The position numbers and the translations under genes were made by a program. A DNA stretch of 64,000 nucleotides from Reichenbachiella ulvae. Its GTDB lineage: Bacteria; Bacteroidota; Bacteroidia; Cytophagales; Cyclobacteriaceae. Below the pieces are notes generated by a model, which was not told the DNA's origin, made no database searches, and saw only the letters and a list, made by a program, of their open reading frames with translations. Of this stretch, positions 18,585 through 26,300 are shown piece by piece (position 1 is the first letter of the stretch; each line of letters starts with the position of its first letter). The DNA is taken from NCBI RefSeq assembly GCF_025833875.1, contig NZ_JAOYOD010000001.1, positions 310,001-374,000 of the forward strand, given 5' to 3'.

Positions 18585-19385
18585 ATGAAATACTTCGAGA
18601 ATAAAAATATTTGGGTTGTTGGAGCTTCTAGCGGTTTAGGAGAGGGGTTGACCAATTACCTGGCTGATACTGATTGTACCCTGATTCTTTCCTCACGCCG
18701 GGAGGAAGAGCTGTTGAGGGTAAAGGAAGCCAATAAAGGGAAAAAAGCGAAGTTCGAAATTGTGCCTTTGGATTTAGCTATCCCAGAGCAAATCGACCAG
18801 CGTGTGGCTGAGGTAGAGGAGAAGTTAGGGCATGTTGATATAATCGTTCAGAGTGGGGGTATCAGCCAAAGAGATACAGTACTGAATACTTCTATGGAGG
18901 TTCAGCGCAAATTGATGGAGGTGAATTATTTCGGAGCGATTCATTTGTCCAGAGCCGTTTTGCCTAAAATGGTGGAAAGAAAATCAGGTATGCATGTGGT
19001 GATTACCAGTGCAGTAGGGATTATTAGTACGCCGTTTAGATCGGGGTATTCAGCTTCGAAGCATGCCTTACACGGTTTTTATGACGCACTTAGAGCCGAG
19101 CAGCATCAGAACAACGTAAAGGTGACTTTGCTATGTCCTGGCTATGTGCATACCAATATTTCATACAATGCCCTGATGGGAGACGGTAGCCAGCAACAAA
19201 AGCTAGACAATGCTCAGGCCAACGGACTTAGTGTAGAGGAGTTTGCTAAGATTGCTGCCAAAGCTATAGCCAAAGAAAAGGAAGAAGTGTACATAGGTGG
19301 CTTCAAAGAAGTGATGGGTATATATGTCAAACGTTTCTTCCCAGGGTTGTTCTCTCGTATCGTTAGGAAAATTGCGGTGACCTGA
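18585..19385 (+). CDS. Short-chain dehydrogenase/reductase (DHRS7-like)
   Basis: 266 aa. The Rossmann NAD(P)-binding motif is GASSGLGEG (about residues 13-21), the middle contains QSGGIS (variant of NAG), and the catalytic Ser...YSASK appears as TSAVG...YSASKHALHGFYDAL (about 141-166). After it comes the usual LLCPGYVHTNIS. The C terminus is hydrophobic with basic residues, as in DHRS7-type membrane-associated SDRs. The substrate is unknown; given the lipid neighbours it may act on a lipid or keto-sphinganine-like substrate, which is speculative. AAGGAG lies 6 bp upstream of the ATG. Confidence 0.9.
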   Translation: MKYFENKNIWVVGASSGLGEGLTNYLADTDCTLILSSRREEELLRVKEANKGKKAKFEIVPLDLAIPEQIDQRVAEVEEKLGHVDIIVQSGGISQRDTVLNTSMEVQRKLMEVNYFGAIHLSRAVLPKMVERKSGMHVVITSAVGIISTPFRSGYSASKHALHGFYDALRAEQHQNNVKVTLLCPGYVHTNISYNALMGDGSQQQKLDNAQANGLSVEEFAKIAAKAIAKEKEEVYIGGFKEVMGIYVKRFFPGLFSRIVRKIAVT

Positions 19386-19466
19386 TTGTGTTTTCGCAGT
19401 AGACGGTATTAATCTACGTATTTCGAGTTTTGTCACTTAGGATTTGGGTATATTGTTATTTCAATT

Positions 19467-19904
19467 ATGAAATACACAGTTGAAATCGAGTTGGATATTC
19501 CTATCCAAAAAGTCAAAGAGCTTTTCGAAGAGCAAGAAAATCTGTATAAATGGCAGCCGAGTCTTCAAGAATTGGAGCTAATGAGCGGGAATCCAGTACA
19601 GCCTGGAGCAAAATCCAAATTGATTTATAAAAATGGAAGTAGGAAGATCGAAATGATTGAAACGATTGTTTTGAATGAATTGCCTGCTCAACTGGATTGT
19701 ACCTATGAGGCAAAGGGGGTGTTTAACGTTGTTTCCAACCGATTTCAATCCTTAAGCGAAAACAAGACCAAATGGATATCAGAAAATGAATTTCGCTTTT
19801 CAGGGATGATGAAACTGATGGGAGTTTTTATGAAATCCGCCTTTCCTAAGGAGACCCGAAAATCAATGGCCCTGTTCAAATCTTTCGCTGAAGAAGAAGC
19901 TTAG
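19467..19904 (+). CDS. SRPBCC (START-like) family protein
   Basis: 145 aa. The N-terminal MKYTVEIELDIPIQKV, then LFEEQENLYKWQPSL with a 'W-P-S-L' block, and the helix at the C terminus fit the polyketide_cyc2/START helix-grip fold, which binds hydrophobic ligands. There is no signal peptide and no catalytic motif. Its stop codon overlaps the stop of the convergent threonine aldolase gene (19901-19904). Confidence 0.75.
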   Translation: MKYTVEIELDIPIQKVKELFEEQENLYKWQPSLQELELMSGNPVQPGAKSKLIYKNGSRKIEMIETIVLNELPAQLDCTYEAKGVFNVVSNRFQSLSENKTKWISENEFRFSGMMKLMGVFMKSAFPKETRKSMALFKSFAEEEA

Positions 19905-20905
19905 GCAAGTTCTTTCAATTGTTCCAATTGATCGTCTCCAAACTCCATGTGAGTTACAAATCGGATTTGCTGTCCTCCGAATGGTACTGCCAATAGTCCC
20001 TTTTCTTTCCAGTCGGCTAAAGTTTGATTTACGTCTTTATCTTCACTCAAGGTGATCAATACGATGTTAGTGCCTGCATGAATCACATCGGTGACATAAG
20101 GCTTTTCTTTGAAGATCTCGGCGATGGCAGCTGCCCTGATGTGATCTTCCTTTAGTCGATCCATATGGTGGTCAAGTGCATAGATGCCTGCAGCTGCCAA
20201 ATAGCCAGCTTGTCTCATGGCTCCTCCTAGCATTTTTCTTACGCGTCGTGCTTGTTTGATGCTGTCTTTGCTGCCAATCAGTACAGAGCCGACAGGAGCT
20301 CCCAGGCCTTTGGATAGACAAATGGAAATGGTATGGAAGTACTTGCTGAAGTCTTTGGGGGTGTGAGGGCTATCTACCAGTGCATTGAAAATTCTGGCGC
20401 CATCTAGATGCATACGCAGGTTGTTCAATGCAGCTACTTTAGCGATTTTTTTGATTTCTTCCAGATCCCAAATACTGCCGCCTCCTTTGTTGGAAGTGTT
20501 CTCAATAGAGATCATAGCCGTTTTGGGTAGATATACTGCATCTGGATTGATGTTGGCTAATACTTGCTCTGCAGTGAATCTTCCCAGGTTTCCGTCCAGC
20601 ATTCTACAAGATACACCTGAGTTGAAAGCAGCTCCACCTGTTTCATAATGGTAGATGTGAGATGTTTTGTCACAGATCATCTGGTCACCTGGCTGGGTGT
20701 GGATTTTAACCGCGATTTGGTTGGTCATCGTGCCTGATGGACAAAATACTGCAGCTTCTTTACCGAAAAGTCGAGCCAATTTGTTTTCCAACTCAATGAC
20801 TGTAGGGTCTTCGCCAAAAAGATCATCGCCCACTTCTGCCTGATACATAGCATCTAGCATGTCAGGAGTTGGTTTGGTTACGGTATCACTTCTAAGGTCT
20901 ATCAT
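19901..20905 (-). CDS. ltaE: Low-specificity L-threonine aldolase
   Basis: 334 aa. A PLP enzyme that cleaves threonine or allo-threonine to glycine and acetaldehyde. Signatures are MIDLRSDTVTKPTPDML at the N terminus, GDDLFGEDPTV, FCPSGTMTNQIA, HLDGARIFNA and the PLP-lysine segment ISICLSKGLGAPVGS (about residues 193-207). Length is normal. It converges on and overlaps by 3 bp the SRPBCC gene. Confidence 0.96.
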   Translation of the reverse strand: MIDLRSDTVTKPTPDMLDAMYQAEVGDDLFGEDPTVIELENKLARLFGKEAAVFCPSGTMTNQIAVKIHTQPGDQMICDKTSHIYHYETGGAAFNSGVSCRMLDGNLGRFTAEQVLANINPDAVYLPKTAMISIENTSNKGGGSIWDLEEIKKIAKVAALNNLRMHLDGARIFNALVDSPHTPKDFSKYFHTISICLSKGLGAPVGSVLIGSKDSIKQARRVRKMLGGAMRQAGYLAAAGIYALDHHMDRLKEDHIRAAAIAEIFKEKPYVTDVIHAGTNIVLITLSEDKDVNQTLADWKEKGLLAVPFGGQQIRFVTHMEFGDDQLEQLKELA

Positions 20906-20951
20906 TTGGGTCTTAATTAGAAAAAGTGAAGGAACGCTAAAGTAAGAAAAA

Positions 20952-21704
20952 TTAAGAATTCATCTGGTCGAGTTGGCTCTGGATTGTTTGATGAACTTTA
21001 CTTTGGTATTCTTTGATTTGATCCATGTTAAAATTCTTTGGATCGATGGGTTCGTGTACGAGTACTCTGCACTTTCTTCTATAAAAGAAAAGAGAGCTGT
21101 CTGTAGGAAACATGCGCCAATTGTCTGCGAGTGTAACGGGTACGATGGGTGTCCCCGTCTCAATTGACATTCGGAAAGGGCCTTCTTTCAGTTTTGGAGT
21201 CATTTTCGGCGGATTTTCTGTTTTGATTCCTCCTTCTGGGAAAATGGCTAGCGAAAACCCGTTTTTTAGCGCTTCGATGCTTTGCTGATAGGTGGCATAG
21301 CGCTGTCTCATTTTTTCTCTGTCCACCGTGATATGAAAGGCTTTGAACATATAACCAAACATAGGGACCTTAGCCAATGATATCTTGCCCACATACATGA
21401 AGGGCATTTTCAACTGTGGTAAAATGGCCACATCCAGGTAGGAGAAGTGATTGGGGCAGAAAATATAGCTTTGATTCGGGTCAAGCTCTCCCTGATACTC
21501 CACATGTACGGGTATGCCTACGAGAGGGAAGTAGATTTTGGACCAAAAATGATTAAGCTGTAGTCCAAATCTTTTCCATCCACACCAATCTGCCAGGACG
21601 AAAAAAGGGAATAACAGCAGGAATGTTAGCGTCAATAACAAGGCGGCGAATAGACCGTAAACTCTGAGTATTACAGTCAGAAATATGTTGTGCTTCAAAT
21701 TCAA
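20952..21704 (-). CDS. 1-acyl-sn-glycerol-3-phosphate acyltransferase (PlsC family)
   Basis: 250 aa. One or two N-terminal hydrophobic helices (about 8-40) are followed by the HX4D motif in NHFSYLDVA (about residues 86-94), then FHITVDREKM, the FPEGGIKT block (about 155-162) and TPIVPVTLADN. This is the standard order for PlsC, which makes phosphatidic acid at the inner membrane. It is the second acyltransferase of the window and closer to canonical PlsC than the protein at 15340. Confidence 0.93.
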   Translation of the reverse strand: MNLKHNIFLTVILRVYGLFAALLLTLTFLLLFPFFVLADWCGWKRFGLQLNHFWSKIYFPLVGIPVHVEYQGELDPNQSYIFCPNHFSYLDVAILPQLKMPFMYVGKISLAKVPMFGYMFKAFHITVDREKMRQRYATYQQSIEALKNGFSLAIFPEGGIKTENPPKMTPKLKEGPFRMSIETGTPIVPVTLADNWRMFPTDSSLFFYRRKCRVLVHEPIDPKNFNMDQIKEYQSKVHQTIQSQLDQMNS

Positions 21705-21732
21705 TACAAATAACGAAACTCAAAGATGAGTT

Positions 21733-22623
21733 TTAATTTTTGTAGCCAAAGCGTTTGAGGCTTTTTTCTTTCTTTCTCCAGTCAGCTTCTACTTTTACGA
21801 AAGTTTCCAAAAACACCTTCTTACCAAAGAATTTTTCGAGCTGAAGTCGGGATTCTGTACCTACCTTTTTTATGGCTTCACCGCCTTTTCCAATGATGAT
21901 GGCCTTTTGAGATTTTCGTTCGACGATGATCTCTGCCCTCATCCTGATGATGTCTTCTTCTTCTTTGAACTCAGTGACATCTACTTCAGAACTATAGGGT
22001 ACTTCTTGCTTGTAGTTTTTGAAAATGGCTTCTCTTACGATCTCTGAAGCAAAGAATTTCTCAGGCTTGTCAGTAAGTGTGTCGTGTGGGAAGTACGGAG
22101 GGTGTACTGGGAGTAACTCTTTGATTCGGGTAAAAAGCGTGTCCACATTTTCGTTGTTTAGCGCAGACACGCTGAGGATTTCTAAATCAGGATGAATCAA
22201 TTCCCAATAGTCTATTTTGTCTTTGAGTCTAGAGCCTTTGTTGAGGTCGACCTTGTTGATAACAAATAAAATAGGAGTGCCGTTGGAGATGACTCTTTCG
22301 AGTATTTCTTCTTCCTCGTCCTGTTTTTCCATCAGGTCTACGACGTAGACTACCAGATCAGCATCTTCGAGCGAAGAAGACACGAAGCTCATCATGGATT
22401 TTTGCAGGGAGTATTGGGGTTTCAGTAAGCCGGGGGTATCCGAATATACGATCTGAAAATCATCGCCCGTAAGCACCCCCATGATTCGATGTCTGGTGGT
22501 TTGCGCTTTGGAGGTGATAATAGACAAATGGTCACCAACAAGGGCATTCATCAAAGTAGATTTTCCGGCATTTGGCTTGCCTATGATGCTGACAAAGCCC
22601 GACTTAAAATTTGTTTCGCTCAT
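21733..22623 (-). CDS. era: GTPase Era
   Basis: 296 aa. Era is a 30S ribosome assembly GTPase. G1 is GKPNAGKSTLMN (about 16-27), G2 region ITSKAQTTRHRIMG, G3 DTPGLLKPQ (about 62-70) and G4 NKVD (about 124-127). The C-terminal KH domain has IIGKGGEAIKKVG (about 250-262), which binds the 3' end of 16S rRNA. Length is typical. It is divergent from the tRNA-fMet gene. Confidence 0.98.
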   Translation of the reverse strand: MSETNFKSGFVSIIGKPNAGKSTLMNALVGDHLSIITSKAQTTRHRIMGVLTGDDFQIVYSDTPGLLKPQYSLQKSMMSFVSSSLEDADLVVYVVDLMEKQDEEEEILERVISNGTPILFVINKVDLNKGSRLKDKIDYWELIHPDLEILSVSALNNENVDTLFTRIKELLPVHPPYFPHDTLTDKPEKFFASEIVREAIFKNYKQEVPYSSEVDVTEFKEEEDIIRMRAEIIVERKSQKAIIIGKGGEAIKKVGTESRLQLEKFFGKKVFLETFVKVEADWRKKEKSLKRFGYKN

Positions 22624-22671
22624 TTCTAAAAATTATTAGCAAAGGTACTTGCTTTTTACTTTATGTCCGTC

Positions 22672-22679
22672 TACTTTTG
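22672..22679 (+). promoter_or_regulatory. -7 box of the tRNA-fMet gene
   Basis: TACTTTTG matches TAnnTTTG exactly, 37 bp before the mature tRNA 5' end. A TTG lies about 23 bp upstream, slightly beyond the usual -33 spacing. Confidence 0.65.
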
Positions 22680-22716
22680 CATCACAATTCACGAACGAGT
22701 GGGTTGATTTACACAT

Positions 22717-22789
<73 letters not shown>

Positions 22790-22800
22790 CTCAGAAAATC

Positions 22801-22832
22801 AGGCAGTTACGTAAAAGTAGCTGCCTTTTTTT
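22801..22832 (+). terminator. Terminator of tRNA-fMet
   Basis: A 10-bp stem (22801-22810 with 22817-22826, one G-T pair) with a 6-base loop is followed by a run of T residues, 12 bp after the tRNA. Confidence 0.88.
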
Positions 22833-22838
22833 GTGTCC

Positions 22839-22862
22839 ATGGTTAAACAATGGTTAAACAAA
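22839..22862 (+). repeat. Short direct repeat ATGGTTAAACA (two copies)
   Basis: ATGGTTAAACA occurs twice nearly back to back directly after the tRNA-fMet terminator. Such short direct repeats next to tRNA genes can be arm-type integrase sites; this is only suggestive. Confidence 0.4.
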
Positions 22863-22959
22863 AAGTGTTTTGCTTGGGGTGATTTCAATAGCTTAGAAAA
22901 TAATTGCAATTGTTAATCAATCCTTTAATTACCAGTAAGAAATTATGGTATAGGAACCG

Positions 22960-23006
22960 CCTGTTTGTGGTTCAGGAGGTCGTCGGCTCGAGCCCGATCT
23001 TCCACC
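22960..23006 (+). pseudogene. 3' remnant of a tRNA-His gene (anticodon GTG)
   Basis: These 47 bases can be read as tRNA positions 27-73. The anticodon arm CCTGT-TTGTGGT-TCAGG has one U-U mismatch and GTG at 22967-22969. A 5-base variable loop is followed by a T arm GTCGG-CTCGAGC-CCGAT (TTC changed to CTC), then the 3' acceptor strand CTTCCAC and discriminator C, as in tRNA-His. No matching GTGGAAG 5' strand or D arm is found upstream. A terminator follows 12 bp later. It looks like the 3' piece left when an element integrated into, or was lost from, a tRNA gene. Confidence 0.65.
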
Positions 23007-23017
23007 CGTTGAAAACG

Positions 23018-23050
23018 AAGCAGTTACATTAATTTGTAACTGCTTTTTTT
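23018..23050 (+). terminator. Intrinsic terminator after the tRNA-His remnant
   Basis: A perfect 11-bp stem (23018-23028 with 23035-23045), a 6-base loop and an extended T-run. It would insulate the PUL from upstream transcription. Just after it the element GCGTGCTTTTT is repeated twice (about 23059-23081). Confidence 0.88.
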
Positions 23051-23238
23051 ATGCCCTTGCGTGCTTTTTGCGTGCTTTTTTTGATTTCAAGGATAAGCAT
23101 TAGAAATACAACATTCATTCATTAATAATGATTACGGAATTTATTCTGTTCACCGACTTGGTATACATATCTGACTAGAATTAAGTGATGGTTTGAGAAA
23201 AGTCACTTTTTTCTCTCAATCTTTCCTCGAATTCCAAA

Positions 23239-23296
23239 TTAATCGGAGGAATTAATCATTTATTTATCCCGAATTAATTCCTCAACATTTCATTTG
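23239..23296 (+). promoter_or_regulatory. Operator array A: 11-bp periodic TTAA half-sites and promoter
   Basis: Half-sites start at 23252 (TTAAT), 23263 (TTTAT, degenerate) and 23274 (TTAAT), spaced 11 bp; another TTAAT lies at 23239, 13 bp from the next. A -7 box TTCATTTG (one mismatch to TAnnTTTG) begins at 23289, exactly 15 bp after the start of the last half-site. This spacing is the same as in the arrays before 42023 and 47380. It would control the cytochrome-domain protein. Confidence 0.65.
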
Positions 23297-23352
23297 AGCA
23301 TCAGCTATTTTCCCCATAGCATGAAGGGGATGTTTTGGAATTGAAGTTCATT

Positions 23353-26300
23353 ATGAAATATTATTTACTATATATCCTGATTGTTTGTTTTTATTCTGTT
23401 CAAGCTCAAAATATTGAGTTACCTGTAGAGGTGTTGGGTGCAGAAGGTTCCATAGCGTCAAGAACTTTTGAGTTGACCGAGTCCCAAGCTTCTTCAGTGG
23501 AGTCGCTATGGATGCAAGTGAACAACCTTTCGTACGAGAATAAAGCTTCAATAAGTATTAATGATGGTATATGGATGGAGCTGAATCACGAAAGCGTGGT
23601 TATGCAGTATCAGGAAAAGGCTCGCGGAGGTATGACACATGGGGGATTTAGTACAATTCGATTCAGTATCCCAATCAAAGGCATAGTTGCAGGTAGCAAT
23701 ACGATCCAGTTTCGATTCAATAGATCCGATGGTATTTCTATTGGCTATAGAGTTGTGAAGTTTAATCTATTGGATGCGTCGGGGGCAGGGGTAATAGATG
23801 ATTCTCTATTCGTAGAGGAAGACCCCATGAACTGGACTTCACCTATTGGTTATGATGATGCAGCGTCTATCGCTGCTGGTAAGGATTTATGGGAAAATGC
23901 CGGGCTATGGAGCAACTATCTAAATCCAGATACTGTAGGGAGTTGGTATGGCTATGAACTATTGCCTGCTACACCGATTCAAGCTACTTGTGGGGATTGT
24001 CACGTGAGTAATGGGTATGATCTAGAGTACTTTAGCTATTCCAATGAATCGATTATTGAGCGAGCCAAGTTTCATAAACTCAGTGAGGATGAAGGTAAGA
24101 AACTGGCCGCCTATATCAGAAGCTTGTCATCTGAACCTGAAGGTCCTCAACGTTATGGACGTCCATGGAACCCACCTTATCAACCGGGTCCTGAACTGGC
24201 GGATAAATCTCTGAGCCAATGGGCGGCTGGGGCTGGTTTGGAGGCAATTTTGGATAAGGATGAGGATATGTTGAGTTATATGTTTCCCTCAGGAGTAGAT
24301 AGTTTGTCAGTTGCGGAGTATTTTGACAATGATCGGGTAGAAGACCATACCTTGATGCCGCTAGCGGTGCATCTACCTGACTGGAAACATTGGTTGCCGC
24401 TAGTACACCCTAAAGATGCCTTTGCGATCGATGATTATTATCAGAACCCTACGGTAGATATTCATCCTAAAATTGGGTGGGAGAGAATCAAAAACTATCT
24501 GGATGCTGCGCCAATTGAAAGTCGTAACATGGAAGATTTTAAAAATGAGCTTCATATATTTCATAGACACTTTAGACATTTTTTTGATCAGGCTAGCGGA
24601 GAGGTGAGGCACTGGCGTACTGCAGGGGATGCTATTGCCCGAGGAACTTACAACGAGGTATCTGCACATATTCCTGAAGGAATCCCCGTAGAGATGACAG
24701 TAACTAGTCTGGCTCGTTTACTGGCCGTCAAAAATTTTGAAATCATGAATCTCTATGATCTTCAAGATAAAAACGAATGGTTTGTGATACCAGAAGACTA
24801 TGATGAGCTTACCCCACGTAGATGGCAATGGCTGGGTAGTGATTATAATATTTTCGAGGTACCTCCCCATTTTACCTCCTGCGCTACTAATTCGAATTGC
24901 GATAATTTTATAGGGCAGAGTATCGCTACGGGCAACTATGAATCTACCGCCTGGTATCAGCTCCAATTAGTACTCAATGGTGGTAATGGAAATGTGGGCG
25001 GTAATGACCCTATGGATTGGCAATATCAGCTGAGTTTTATACTAAGAGCCTCCGCCAGCTCGGGTATATACGAGCCAGTTAGACTCTACCATTCTCTCAA
25101 TGCCATGTACCAATTGAGAACTTACGAAAAGCACAAAACGCCTAATAAAAATGGGTTCAGAGCCAGGCAGCAGATGCCGCATTGGTTTTATGGTCTAGGA
25201 GATAGCAATGATTTCTACGGCTTTGCACCTGGTTACTTTTCTGGTCTTTTAGATGAAATCCAGCCAGGGATGAGAAAGTTGTTTTTGGATGCCTTGCTTA
25301 GTCAATTTCTACAAGAAGTCTCCCGCCCGGAGATGAACCTTAGTAGCTGGAATAGAAAGTCCCCCAATGGAGGTTCATATGAACTGGAACCAGCTGACCA
25401 CAGCGAGGCATTGGCCAATATCGAATCACAGATAGGACTATACTACTATGTTGATAAGATGTATTATTTGCTCCCAAAATTTGCAGAAGCTGGAGTGGAT
25501 TGTAGGATAATAGATCAGTTGTCCGACTGGTGTGCCGAGGCATGGCCCAACTATGATTGGGAGCAATTTAAGTCCATTAGTTCAGCGACTGTATTATTGA
25601 AGACCAATGAAAACTTGGCATGTGGGGAATATGCGACTGAGTTTGTGGCTATCGGTGGCAATCAAGGTAGCTCGCCTAGATATGAATGGTGGGTCAATGG
25701 TACTAAAATGAGTACCGATGCTTCGACCTATACAGATTTATCATTGTCGCCAGGGGATCAAGTCACCGTTCATATGACCAGCAACAGAGACTGTGTCGAT
25801 CAGAAGGTCGCCACTGCCCAGTACACTGTGCCATATGACGATTTTGTAGTTAAGGTGAGGAAGAATGGGACTGAATGGACTGAGCAGACGGATATTGAAG
25901 TTTGTAATGGAGATGAAATTGACTTAAAAGTAGAGTTACCCATTGACCCATTGCTATGGCTGGATGCCATGAACGTATCGGATAGCGAATTGACAGAGGG
26001 AGCATTGGTCGATAGTTGGAAGGATCTTTCGGGTAATGGATACAGTATATCTGCCGACCAAGAGGAGTTGTACCCCAGCTATAGTTCTACCGGAATGAAC
26101 GGGTTGCCAGCGGTAATGTTCGGGATGAATGATAATGCCGATGGTTTGCGATTATTCACTACCGAAGAGGATGATTTTATGGAGAATGATTGGACGATGG
26201 TAATAGTCGGTCAGGAGTTGGGTACAGGTCGATGGACAGATGTGATTGGTAACAAGACCGAGAGCAAATATGATGACGGTTGGTTTCTTCGTTTTTCGAA